From assembly GCA_050012175.1 (NCBI GenBank), contig JBEKHR010000010.1, forward strand, positions 62,001 through 126,000: a stretch of 64,000 nt of DNA, written 5' to 3'. Position 1 is the first letter of the stretch, and every line of letters begins with the position of its first letter. The DNA is from CAVROP01 sp050012175 (GTDB lineage: Bacteria > Acidobacteriota > Terriglobia > UBA7540). A program made the position numbers and the translations under genes. Of this stretch, positions 8,898-17,381 are shown piece after piece. The notes beneath the pieces were generated by a model. That model was not told the DNA's origin, ran no database searches, and saw only the letters and a list, made by a program, of their open reading frames with translations.

Positions 8898-8933
8898 GGG
8901 ATTTGAAGTCTAACATGCTAAAATCCTGATTGC

Positions 8934-9773
8934 ATGTCGATTCGCCTCGTAGCCATTGATCTTGACGGCACTCTCCTTAACAGCCGTCGGGAAATATCGG
9001 AAGGTAACCGCCGGGCGCTGCTCGAGGCGGTTGAACGCGAAGTCCAGGTGGTCATCGTCACCGGGCGCAGGTTCCATTCCGCCCTCCCGCTGGTCAGCCA
9101 AATCCCCTGCCCCGTCACTCTGATTACGTCCAACGGCGCCCTGATCGCAAACTCCTCGGGAGAGGTTCTCCATCGGGATTTCCTTCCCCGGGATGTGGCG
9201 CAGCAGGTTCTGGAGTTTGCGCGCGAGTATCGTCCTTACTCCGTGGCCATCTTCCACACGCCGGGCTATGGCCAAGTCACCATGCAGGACAACGCGGTAG
9301 ATGAAGGGCCTCTCGGTTGGTATGTCCAAACCAGCCCTCATTGCCTGCGACTCGTCCCGGACCTGGAGGCGGCGCTTGACAGAGATCCTATCCAGGTAAT
9401 GATCGGAGGCCCCCCCGCACAAATCGAACCGGCGGAGATGCTACTGGCAGAATCCCCCATCCGTTCCAGCATTCATCTCACCTGGACCAAGTACCTGACC
9501 ACGAATATTTCCATCCTCGACGTCATGAACCGGGGCTGCTCGAAAGGACGCGCGCTGAAGATTTGGGCAGAGCGGTGTGGAATCCAACCCGGCGAAGTGA
9601 TGGCTGTCGGGGACAACTTTAACGACCTGGAGATGCTTCAGTACGCGGGGCTTCCCGTCCTGATGGGAAATCACTGCCCCGAACTGCACCGGCCTGATTG
9701 GCCCCTGACTCTCCCCAACGACGAGGATGGCGTCGCCGCCGCCATCCGTAGGTACGTTCTGGCAGGTGGCTGA
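8934..9773 (+). CDS. Cof-type HAD-IIB family phosphatase
   Basis: Haloacid-dehalogenase phosphatases of the Cof type act on small phosphorylated metabolites; the substrate here is unknown. The 279-residue protein has motif I AIDLDGTLLN at the N-terminus, motif II in VIVTGRR, a large C2B cap insert in the middle, a late Lys (KGRALKIWAE), and motif IV GDNFNDLEML near the C-terminus. The start ATG 8934 is at the usual distance from motif I. Confidence 0.9.
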   Translation: MSIRLVAIDLDGTLLNSRREISEGNRRALLEAVEREVQVVIVTGRRFHSALPLVSQIPCPVTLITSNGALIANSSGEVLHRDFLPRDVAQQVLEFAREYRPYSVAIFHTPGYGQVTMQDNAVDEGPLGWYVQTSPHCLRLVPDLEAALDRDPIQVMIGGPPAQIEPAEMLLAESPIRSSIHLTWTKYLTTNISILDVMNRGCSKGRALKIWAERCGIQPGEVMAVGDNFNDLEMLQYAGLPVLMGNHCPELHRPDWPLTLPNDEDGVAAAIRRYVLAGG

Positions 9774-10515
9774 AAAAAGCAGTTTACAGTCGACCCGCCG
9801 CGGCGCGACAGTTAACAGTCACAGCCGCCGAATGACCCTTTGCCGTTCCACGTAGCGTTGCCGTGGCATGTCGAGCAGAAATCAGAAACTAGAAGCAGGA
9901 ACGAGCGAAGTATTTCACCCTTTTGGAATCTGCAATCTGCTATTTGCTCTGTCCCGCTCGCCTCTTCAATCTGAACAAAAGCCGCAGAGTTACAGAACAA
10001 CTCTGCGCTTGTATCTACCTGCTGCATGCACCAGTACCGGCTCGGGTTCTCAAAAGGCGTGTTCAGGATCGGGTCTGACACTTCGAAGGCGTATTCAACA
10101 TCTTTTGGCCGGGTTTACTCACTCTGCTAGCAGGCCCTGTTTATGCCGCTGCGCGTGACTTCTCTGTTTCGAGCCGAACTCGGCAGACTCCCTGAGAACT
10201 GTGAACCAAAATGGAACCAACTGTTGGTCCCTAGAAAATGGAGGGAGCCCGCCCCCTCAGAGCAGGGGGGTACCGTTTTCTGGCCGGAATGAGGACGCCC
10301 CTAACTCAGTTTGTCGGCGCACTTCAATCCATGAGGCTTTGGGGATCGAGGAAGGAGGACAGGAAAACCTGTTCAACCGTGTCGAAACCAACCAGCAATG
10401 ATTTACAGTTTGCCATCACCTGGACAGTACTTTAGTGCTTACTTTAGTGCTATACCAGGTAATACGCTGGAGAGATAGTGTGCCCTATGGAGACATACAC
10501 GCCGAGGAAAACTCG
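9774..10515. other. gene-free stretch
   Basis: I see no convincing gene in these 740 bp. The open frames here are short, lack ribosome sites and resemble no family. A short imperfect hairpin (GGAACCAAC/GTTGGTCC) is at about 10211-10230. Base composition is less GC-rich toward the right end. Confidence 0.5.
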
Positions 10516-10677
10516 ATGACCGTACTCGTGATTTGCTGGATAGCGGTTTGGGTCGCAATGGGTATTTATATAGCTCACAAGAAGGGCTTTCCGAAGGCAC
10601 GAACAATAGTCGACGCGTTGCTTTTGGGGCCGTTCATCCTCTTACTGTTTCTTGCGAAACAGACAAAGGAGGGATGA
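10516..10677 (+). CDS. small hydrophobic protein
   Basis: A 53-residue protein starting at ATG 10516 (MTVLVICWIAV), preceded by GAGG eight bases upstream. It has two hydrophobic segments (VLVICWIAVWVAMGIYIA and ALLLGPFILLLFLA) joined by a positively charged loop (HKKGFPKAR), the pattern of a small two-helix membrane protein with a short basic tail. The family is unknown and no neighbour suggests a role. The frame extends upstream to 10435, but that part is not membrane-like. Confidence 0.5.
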   Translation: MTVLVICWIAVWVAMGIYIAHKKGFPKARTIVDALLLGPFILLLFLAKQTKEG

Positions 10678-10841
10678 GCACATTGCGCGGAGTGGGTCAA
10701 GCCTGAAGCCACGGTTTGCAGGCGTTGCCATATTCGAACCCCGAGATCCAGGCGACATGCTTCGTGTGATTCCCCCCTCCCGCTTTGCAGGACGGGAGGA
10801 ATCCACGACAATTAGTTTGGTTCACGCGCCGGCGGTGGGGA

Positions 10842-11654
10842 TCAATGCCGGTCGATGACTTCGGTCCCCGGCGGGGGTGTGAATCGAAACAAAGAGCGGC
10901 TTAGCGGCACATTCCGCCCAATGTGGTCAAACGAAAACTCCATGGTGCTCTGGTCGGGAAGGACCACGAGCAAACGCCGGATATCAAATTGGGGACTCAC
11001 CACCATGAGCACCTGGTGATAATCCCCTTCGTATGCCTTCTTGGGATATGCGCGCAGGACGCGGTCAGCGGGCTGGTGCTCGAGGGCGTCCGGCGCAAAC
11101 TCAATCCGAGAAAAGACGCGGCGCAAGTTGAGCCTCGAAAGCAAGAGGCAAAAAGGAACACGAATATCGTCGCTCGCTTTGAGGGGTGAGCGCGTGAGTT
11201 GTTTCTCCTCCGGGATGTAGAGCATCAGAGTCTTCCCATCGAAGAGAAACAGCTTGGGTTGAGGTCGCTCGTAATCCCACCGCATCAAGCCACCGCGCGC
11301 AAAATAAACCACGCCGGACTCGACGCGTGTCCGGCCTCCGCTAACGTAGGTCTGCGTGAAGTCTGCACGGATAGTCTTGACCGCATGATAGCTCGACTCG
11401 AATTGACGCACGTACTCTTCCAGTAAGTCCGTGCTCCCATTTCCAAATGCGCTGCCGGCCCCTGAGATGCAAACGGACGGGCGCAGACTAGCGACCCCCT
11501 CACCCGGCCCGCCCCGGCTGAAGAAAACGCCGGCGGCGGTCCACCCTCTCCCCCAAGGGGGAGAGGGCCGGAAGCTGCAAAAGGCGGGGTTGACTCGCTC
11601 ATCGCCGCCGAGTAACAAGAACGTCAACATGAAACACGCCAGGCTGTGTACCAC
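10842..11654 (-). CDS. outer-membrane lipoprotein carrier LolA-like protein
   Basis: LolA shuttles lipoproteins across the periplasm. The C-terminal 200 residues match the family: SSYHAVKTIRADFTQTYVSGG, a beta-rich core (GVVYFARGGLMRWDYERPQPKLFLFDGKTLMLYIPEEKQ), and DRVLRAYPKKAYEGDYHQVLM. The N-terminus is odd. A hydrophobic signal-like segment (LVVHSLACFMLTFLLLGG) is followed by about 40 residues of Pro/Gly/Arg-rich sequence encoded by a palindromic repeat (11545-11568), before the LolA domain. I used GTG 11654 as the start so as to include the hydrophobic segment; ATG 11630 is possible. The repeat may have inserted in frame between signal and domain, or the signal may be fortuitous. Confidence 0.65.
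   Translation of the reverse strand: MVHSLACFMLTFLLLGGDERVNPAFCSFRPSPPWGRGWTAAGVFFSRGGPGEGVASLRPSVCISGAGSAFGNGSTDLLEEYVRQFESSYHAVKTIRADFTQTYVSGGRTRVESGVVYFARGGLMRWDYERPQPKLFLFDGKTLMLYIPEEKQLTRSPLKASDDIRVPFCLLLSRLNLRRVFSRIEFAPDALEHQPADRVLRAYPKKAYEGDYHQVLMVVSPQFDIRRLLVVLPDQSTMEFSFDHIGRNVPLSRSLFRFTPPPGTEVIDRH
11545..11568. repeat. palindrome inside the 5' part of the lolA-like gene
   Basis: Eleven-base arms CCCTCTCCCCC and GGGGGAGAGGG with an AA loop. It is the type of hairpin usually found between genes, but here it lies in the open frame between the putative signal segment and the LolA domain. Confidence 0.7.
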
Positions 11655-11711
11655 TAGTTGCCATCTTCGTTGCGGGCTGCGAAGATTTTTTCGCGGGGGT
11701 ATGTGTCTCCC

Positions 11712-11761
11712 GTAGGGCCGCCCCTTGGGGCGGCCTTGGCCGGGGCAAGCCCCGGCCCTAC
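11712..11761. repeat. hairpin element with GTAGGGCCG/CGGCCCTAC ends
   Basis: The same nine-base inverted ends as at 5239-5277, here with inner hairpins CCCC/GGGG and a second GC-rich arm. It lies between the TMTC-like gene and the lolA-like gene, and could separate their transcripts. Confidence 0.7.
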
Positions 11762-11845
11762 AAGAGGTGTTTGGTTGCGGCCAAGAGCCGCAGTGCGTTA
11801 AGCATCTGCACTCGTCAATTCTTTGGTTCGTGGGCATCTCAAAAC

Positions 11846-13858
11846 TTATGGATTCCCCCTTTTCGCGGGAATATGCAGTAAGTTCTTCAAACGCTCCAAG
11901 GATTCAAGGGCAACGGGATTCCTGGGATCAGTTTGGAGGCCTGCCTCATACTCATTCAGCGCTTCGTTGGTCCGGCCCTGTGCTTCCAAGACAGCTCCCA
12001 GCCCGAAGTGTGCACGGCTGTCGAAAGTGTCCAAGGCCACCGCCTGTCTGAAGGCGTGCTCGGCGTCCTGCCTGCGGTTCCAGCGACTGTAGATCTCACC
12101 CAACGAATTCCAGGCCGGAGTCGTACCTCCACTCGATATGGAGCTGCGAAACTGCTGCTCCGCCTCCGCGAACCGCCCGGTATCGAAATAAAACTTTGCC
12201 AGTTCGTTCCTGGCCTGAACGTAGAGGGGGGCAAGGGCAACGGCCGCCCTCAACTGCGCCTCCGCCTTTTCTCCGTCCCCAGTTTCGGCATAGGTTCGCC
12301 CCAGGTTCATGTGGGAGTCGGCATAATTTGGGCGAAGCCGTATGGAGCGCTGAAAATCCTCGATTGCTTCGTCGTAACGCTTCTTCCTGGCACAGGCAAG
12401 TCCCAGGTTGTTCAGAATCAACCAGTGATTGGGGGCTCGGCGTAGCGCCTCGCGCCACTCCGCCTCGGCTTGATTTGGGGAACCCAAATTCCAGTAAACC
12501 GCGCCCAAGTTGATCCGAAGAGCGATGGCGTCCGGCTGCGCTGCCAGCGTGCTCCTGTAAAAGGTCGGGTCATCATGCCAAATGCGGTTTCGCGTGACAA
12601 TCCTAACCAGGCAAAGGATGGCCACCATTGCCAGCCCTACTGCGCAAAACTTGCGAGCCGTGGGACGTCCTGCCAACCTCATCCACAACAGCCGCACTCC
12701 CCATGCCGCGATCCAGCAGAAGCCCAGAGAAGGAAGGTAAAGGTACCGCTCCGTAAAGACGTTAGCACCCAGCCAGCGCGCATTGAGGACCGGCGCGATA
12801 TTCACGAAAAACCACAAAAGGCCGAAGGAAACAAGGCGCTCCCTCCTCCAGGAATAAGCAAACGCGACTAGGGATAGTCCCAGAACAAGGAACCCCACGA
12901 GCACTCGAGGGTCAGACAGCGCAACGCATTTGTGGAAAGCGTAAAAGGCGCAAGGATTCACAGGCCAGAGGAGTTTCCAAACGTATCGTGCGACTAAGGC
13001 GAATGACGAGTAGAACGCCTCGCGCCGGCTAATCTGCGGCAACTGTAGTACCGGCGCCAGTCCGCCAAAGATTCGGGTTCTGAACAACAGGTAGGCGATG
13101 TCGAGCAGCCACAAGGTAACGTACCGGGAAAGCTTCTGCCCCAGACTTGTTAGGGCCCGGTCGTCGCGCAGAAAGTGCTCATAAAAGGTTGCCAGGAAAG
13201 GTAACGTCGCTGCCGGTTCTTTGGCCAACAGCGCCAGTGTGAAGCTCAGGACCATTCCAAGTTCTGCCCCGCCAGAGCACTTTCCGCCAGGTTTCGCAAC
13301 TCGGAGGAAAAACCAGAAGGTAAGCAAGTAGAACAACGTGAGCTGGAGGTCTGTTACGGCGGCGATCCAGTCAACGGACTCGCTATGGATCGGATGCAGC
13401 GCAAATATGACCGCCGCCACAAAGCCCACCGTTCGGTCCCGGAAAATCCGTTCGGTAACGAGGAAAACAAGGCAGACCACTCCGGCATTCAGGACCACGT
13501 TGGCCAAATGAAATCCGTAGGCCAAGGGTCCAAGGAATTGGTAGCAGAGGAGGTACCCAAACGTCATTAGCGGGCGGTAGTAATTAGTCGTGCCTTGCGC
13601 GCCAACGTACGACCACACATTGGTGGCAAAGATTTCCCGCAAGTGGGAAAAGCTGCGCAGGTAGGGGTTGGACAGGACCTGGCGGTTATCGTCTTGTACA
13701 AAGCCGTTTAACAGCGAGTTAAGGTAGGGCAAGACCGCAACAAAGATAAGAACCGCGAGCAATTGGTGAGTAGCAAATCGGACGAGGCCGCGAGGGGCTG
13801 AGGCCCCAGAGGCCTGCTCCGTTTGAGCATCTTCCCTGCTGAGGCGATCCGCGCTCAT
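11846..13858 (-). CDS. TMTC-like polytopic glycosyltransferase with C-terminal TPR repeats
   Basis: The N-terminal 430 residues form a membrane domain with about ten hydrophobic segments and a GT-C-type acidic first loop (NGFVQDDNRQVLSNPYLRSF), followed by YYRPLMTFGYLLCY and ALHPIHSESVDWIA. This is the layout of TMTC/DUF1736 protein O-mannosyltransferases. From about residue 440 come six TPR-like helix pairs (ALRINLGAVYWNLGSPNQAEAEW and following). The likely role is transfer of a sugar from a lipid carrier to proteins on the periplasmic side; the substrate is unknown. It starts at ATG 13858, overlapping the PAP2-like gene's stop by 4 bp (ATGA). A paralogue with the same architecture is at 19746-22001. 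Confidence 0.78.
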   Translation of the reverse strand: MSADRLSREDAQTEQASGASAPRGLVRFATHQLLAVLIFVAVLPYLNSLLNGFVQDDNRQVLSNPYLRSFSHLREIFATNVWSYVGAQGTTNYYRPLMTFGYLLCYQFLGPLAYGFHLANVVLNAGVVCLVFLVTERIFRDRTVGFVAAVIFALHPIHSESVDWIAAVTDLQLTLFYLLTFWFFLRVAKPGGKCSGGAELGMVLSFTLALLAKEPAATLPFLATFYEHFLRDDRALTSLGQKLSRYVTLWLLDIAYLLFRTRIFGGLAPVLQLPQISRREAFYSSFALVARYVWKLLWPVNPCAFYAFHKCVALSDPRVLVGFLVLGLSLVAFAYSWRRERLVSFGLLWFFVNIAPVLNARWLGANVFTERYLYLPSLGFCWIAAWGVRLLWMRLAGRPTARKFCAVGLAMVAILCLVRIVTRNRIWHDDPTFYRSTLAAQPDAIALRINLGAVYWNLGSPNQAEAEWREALRRAPNHWLILNNLGLACARKKRYDEAIEDFQRSIRLRPNYADSHMNLGRTYAETGDGEKAEAQLRAAVALAPLYVQARNELAKFYFDTGRFAEAEQQFRSSISSGGTTPAWNSLGEIYSRWNRRQDAEHAFRQAVALDTFDSRAHFGLGAVLEAQGRTNEALNEYEAGLQTDPRNPVALESLERLKNLLHIPAKRGNP

Positions 13859-14898
13859 GGTTGTTCCTCAGTCCTGCCTGACGGCTTATTGGCTTTCCCT
13901 GCGCCTGTGACCCCCAATCGAGCTAATCCATCAGCCCATGCGGCCGGGATTGGGATTGAGAGCGCCATGTTGCCGAAGCGCCCAAATAGCCAGTTAGCGA
14001 GCAGGAAACTCGCGGGAGCCAGGACGAAACCCGCTGCGACATCGACGAGGTAATGGTAGCGGAGGTAAATTGCGGAGACCCAAAGGCTCAAGATAAGCGG
14101 GGACAACACCCAGAAAAGAGGCCGCGAGTTGCGAAAGGCATAAAGCCACACGAGAAAGGAAATCGCCACGTGCATGCTGGGAAAAACGTCACGATGGATG
14201 CGAGCAAAATCCATGAATTCGAGTTGCTGGTTGAAGAGGGAAATCGGCTGGCTGAGTGGAACGGTATAGAGGTCGTGCAAGGTGTACATCGGACCGATCG
14301 CTGGAACCAGAAGGTAACCGAGAAGTCCCAGGAAAGTGACGACCATAAGCCCGCTCATCATTTCCCGGAAGCGCGGGCGAGGGCGATACAGATATACAAA
14401 GCAGGCGACAATGGGGATGTTCAAGACGTGAAAGAAATAAGAAAACTCCATCCAGGCCGTCCGCGGCGGCGTAATGAGACGCTGGACCGCCAAGCTTGCC
14501 TGAAAACCAAACAATCTCTGATCCAGGATAATCAATTCCCGGTCACGGTCCTGTGGGACCAGGAGATGCGTAGCGTCACCCCAAAGTGAGTAGTACATGA
14601 GCAGGATCACCAGAAACGGGAACCAGTCTCGGACGATTTCCCAATAGGGCCGGACGAACGATCGCGGGTCAGCGGAGGAACCGGAAGACTCCTTCTTCCC
14701 GAAGACGAAATAATGGACCAATTCCTTTGCCAGGAGCAAAGTCACGGCGGGAATAATGATCAGGACGTCGGCCGGGCCACGGCTCGTATGGTCCGCCCCG
14801 CGCAACACGACACGCAAAGCCAAGTTGATCAAAAAAAAGGCTAGAGCCACCAAGTCTTCCAGACGCGGACGAATAATCAGCCGGCGGTTACTGGCCAT
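13855..14898 (-). CDS. PAP2/AUR1-like membrane phosphatase or phosphotransferase
   Basis: A 347-residue integral membrane protein with about eight hydrophobic segments. The PAP2 catalytic motifs are visible as RDVFPSMHVAIS (second motif) and YLRYHYLVDVAAG (third motif, His and Asp). The first motif KX6RP is not evident, as in the AUR1/inositol-phosphorylceramide-synthase branch (PAP2_3). The likely chemistry is on a lipid phosphate or diphosphate in the membrane. It starts at ATG 14898, overlapping the upstream TPR gene by 11 bp, and ends overlapping the TMTC-like gene by 4 bp, so it is translationally embedded in the operon. A role in handling polyprenyl phosphate for the neighbouring glycosyltransferase is only a guess. 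Confidence 0.75.
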   Translation of the reverse strand: MASNRRLIIRPRLEDLVALAFFLINLALRVVLRGADHTSRGPADVLIIIPAVTLLLAKELVHYFVFGKKESSGSSADPRSFVRPYWEIVRDWFPFLVILLMYYSLWGDATHLLVPQDRDRELIILDQRLFGFQASLAVQRLITPPRTAWMEFSYFFHVLNIPIVACFVYLYRPRPRFREMMSGLMVVTFLGLLGYLLVPAIGPMYTLHDLYTVPLSQPISLFNQQLEFMDFARIHRDVFPSMHVAISFLVWLYAFRNSRPLFWVLSPLILSLWVSAIYLRYHYLVDVAAGFVLAPASFLLANWLFGRFGNMALSIPIPAAWADGLARLGVTGAGKANKPSGRTEEQP

Positions 14899-15661
14899 AC
14901 AGGCCCTTCAGCGCCTCGAATCTTTTTTGCGCCTCGGCTGAAAAGGGGAGCTTGGATGTTTCATTCAGAACTATGAGAGCCTGCTGGCGGTTCCCTTCCA
15001 GGAAGTAGGCGTGCGCCAAGCCTTCAACCGCCGCCTGGTCAGCAGGAAGGATTCGGAGCGCCGCCACGAAGGCCTGCTGGGCTTGGCCATACTTCCGTTG
15101 GGCAGTCAGGACATCCCCTTGAAGAATGTAGGGAGACATATAAAAACGATTTTGACTGATCACTCGCTGGGTGATGCTCAGCGCCTCATCGTATCGTCCC
15201 AAGAGAAACAGACAGACCGCAAACCGATATGAATCCACTTCGTCCAAATCTCCGCCCGTGAGGCGCTGGATGGCCGGCAAGTCGTCAACTACGGAAGCAA
15301 ACTGGCGCAAACTGAACTTTGCCGCCTCGAGGGCTTGCCAATAACGTGGAACCCCCGGACGCAACACGACCGCCTGAAGAGAGTTGACGTACGCGTTGGA
15401 AAGTCGCGAGTTCTGTGCATCGCTCAAACTGGCCCCGTAGTACACCTCCGCCGCTATATCGTAACCCAGGTTCCAGGCGCCGAAGCCGACCAGCGCCAGA
15501 ATAACAGCGTACAGCCACGGCTTGGCGCGAACCAACCGGCTCGCCAGGCTGTTGTCTTCTGTCGCCTTCCGGCTCGCCACTGCCTTGGCCGCCAGCAGGC
15601 TGGTAAACGCCACCCCCAGGATTTTCAATAATTCCCAAAAAATGAAACGCAATTGCTCCAC
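14888..15661 (-). CDS. membrane-anchored TPR-like protein
   Basis: A 257-residue protein beginning at GTG 15661, chosen because GGGAG lies seven bases upstream. It has two N-terminal hydrophobic segments (FIFWELLKILGVAFTSLLAA and WLYAVILALVGFGAWNLGY), then helical repeats from about residue 85 (YRFAVCLFLLGRYDEALSITQ, QGDVLTAQRKYGQAQQAF, EGLAHAYFLEGNRQQAL). Such proteins usually serve as scaffolds. No enzyme motif is seen. It is the fourth gene of the operon starting at the ABC ATPase. Confidence 0.7.
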   Translation of the reverse strand: MEQLRFIFWELLKILGVAFTSLLAAKAVASRKATEDNSLASRLVRAKPWLYAVILALVGFGAWNLGYDIAAEVYYGASLSDAQNSRLSNAYVNSLQAVVLRPGVPRYWQALEAAKFSLRQFASVVDDLPAIQRLTGGDLDEVDSYRFAVCLFLLGRYDEALSITQRVISQNRFYMSPYILQGDVLTAQRKYGQAQQAFVAALRILPADQAAVEGLAHAYFLEGNRQQALIVLNETSKLPFSAEAQKRFEALKGLYGQ

Positions 15662-15691
15662 TTCGCCACTCCCGGCTTGCAGGCTGGAGGC

Positions 15692-16597
15692 CTACTCGAG
15701 CAAGCTCAATTCAACCGAGCTTCGAGGATTCAATCGGACACGCCCGCCGGCATCGAGGATGTAAGATACCCCCGAAGGATCGCGTGGCAAAGCGCGCAGG
15801 TAACCTGCGACAACCAGTGCCTGGAAGGAGCGTGCGGGTCGTCCTTGCCGCGAGTTGTAGAGGGCGATCAACTCGTCCAGTTTGGTTATCTCTTCCTCCG
15901 CCTCGATGGCCATCAGGTGGTCCTCAGCGTTCTTGCGTATCTGCTCGTTGCCAGCCTGGCGGGCGATTTCGGACCAGAGGAATCTGGAAGTGGCGAGTTG
16001 GCCGCCCTGCGCCGCCACCTTCGCTGCCATAACCCGCATCCACACCATGGCTCCCGGCCTCTCGCTCCCGGCTTGAAACGCTCGCGCCGCAGCAGGGTAA
16101 TCTTTCAAATCCCAGTAGTAAATGAAGCCAACATCTTCCCATAGCCGCCAGTGGTCTGGATTGGCAACGATGCCACGATGCAAAAGCGCCAGTGCTTCCA
16201 GGGGTTGACCTGCTCCCCGAGGTGGCTTCTCCGCAAGGAAAATCGACCCGAAACGGTAAGCAATGAGCAAGTGGGGATCCAGGTCGGTAGTGATCTGAAG
16301 CAAAGGCCCCAAAAGGTTGAACTCTGTGGAATGGGCCAGTCGTTTTCCACCAAAATATTGCACTACTCGCGTCCAATAAATGTCTGCGAGTAACCCTTCG
16401 TATCCCAAGCTGAGTTGACGCAGAAACTTGCCCGAGGGCAGAAATAAGACGTCGGCGGCTCCCCGGTCACTTCCCCTTCTAAGGTCAATGCTCCGTTGGA
16501 TTGGGACCAATCCTAAAAGGCACAGCAAAAGCAAAAGCCAGCAGACATGCCGGCGGAGGCGAGGTTGGGAAAGGGACTCAGAGGAGGAAGATGTCAT
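15692..16597 (-). CDS. membrane-anchored helical-repeat protein
   Basis: A 301-residue protein with an N-terminal membrane segment (HVCWLLLLLCLLGLVPI) and then TPR-like helices (LLQITTDLDPHLLIAYRFGS, EALALLHRGIVANPDHWRLW, YPAAARAFQAGSERPGAMVW). The conserved stretch GKFLRQLSLGYEGLLADIYWTRVVQYFG recurs in uncharacterised proteins next to ABC-2 transporters; I recall the pattern but cannot name the family. The ATG at 16597 overlaps the permease stop (ATGA), so the two are translationally coupled. Confidence 0.7.
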   Translation of the reverse strand: MTSSSSESLSQPRLRRHVCWLLLLLCLLGLVPIQRSIDLRRGSDRGAADVLFLPSGKFLRQLSLGYEGLLADIYWTRVVQYFGGKRLAHSTEFNLLGPLLQITTDLDPHLLIAYRFGSIFLAEKPPRGAGQPLEALALLHRGIVANPDHWRLWEDVGFIYYWDLKDYPAAARAFQAGSERPGAMVWMRVMAAKVAAQGGQLATSRFLWSEIARQAGNEQIRKNAEDHLMAIEAEEEITKLDELIALYNSRQGRPARSFQALVVAGYLRALPRDPSGVSYILDAGGRVRLNPRSSVELSLLE

Positions 16598-17367
16598 CGG
16601 AATTCCCGTTCCTCAAAGATAAGGACTGCCATGCCCAGAAGGGCTGCTATGTATAGAAGAGCGTAAAGAGAGTTTCCAAGCCACAGGTAACCCGGGATCT
16701 TCTCCGCGTGGGCTACCTGACTGATAACATTAAAATTCCCGAAATTGGGCAGCAAGTAATAAAGGACGTCACACAAAGTCCCGAGCAGCGCGCTCTGGGT
16801 TTCCTGACCGAAGGCGCGTAAGTCGGCCGAGAAATTCCCGATTACATAAAGGCAAAAAGTGTAAACGGCGGATAGCACCGGGGTGGATATACAGGAAAAG
16901 ACCACAGCAACCCCCACCACCATGGCCAGTTCGAGCAGGATGAAATAGACAGCACCGAGAAACCTAAGGTCGTCCAGCAGCAGGGCGCGCTTTTGATAGA
17001 ACAAAGCCGCGTAGAAGCCCACCGTCATGATCGCCGTGTTCACAAAGAGGGTGAGCAGAAGTCCCAAGTATTTCCCGAGAATGAATTCCGGGCGGGAGAC
17101 GGGCTTGGAAAGGATATTGTAGATCGTCCGGCGCTCGATCTCCTTCGAGACGAGGTCGATTCCAATGAAAATGGCAATCAGCAGGCCGAAAACCGAAATC
17201 GAGGTGAGCCCCAGAGTTATCAGGATAATCTGTTCCACACCCACCGAAATGCTTCCGAACAGGATCGCGGCCCCGATCAGCAGGAGTGCAAAGGCTACCA
17301 GATTGTACAAAACTTTTTCGCGAACCGATTCCTTAAATGTATGAAGGGCAATTGTGGCCACGCGCAT
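16594..17367 (-). CDS. ABC-2 type transporter permease
   Basis: A 257-residue membrane protein with six hydrophobic segments. It carries the ABC-2 (NosY-like) signature ISKEIERRTIYN-type loop, here LVSKEIERRTIYNILSKP, followed by RPEFILGKYLGLL. It would form the membrane part of an exporter with the ATPase encoded 14 bp upstream. The substrate is unknown; the operon partners (PAP2-like, TMTC-like, repeat proteins) point to a cell-envelope component. Confidence 0.85.
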   Translation of the reverse strand: MRVATIALHTFKESVREKVLYNLVAFALLLIGAAILFGSISVGVEQIILITLGLTSISVFGLLIAIFIGIDLVSKEIERRTIYNILSKPVSRPEFILGKYLGLLLTLFVNTAIMTVGFYAALFYQKRALLLDDLRFLGAVYFILLELAMVVGVAVVFSCISTPVLSAVYTFCLYVIGNFSADLRAFGQETQSALLGTLCDVLYYLLPNFGNFNVISQVAHAEKIPGYLWLGNSLYALLYIAALLGMAVLIFEEREFR

Positions 17368-17381
17368 GCTCGCTCCCGTGA

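Noticed and set aside
11655..11837. Longer N-terminus of the LolA-like protein up to 11837
   Set aside because: It would run through the GTAGGGCCG hairpin element with no start signal and an unlikely residue composition.
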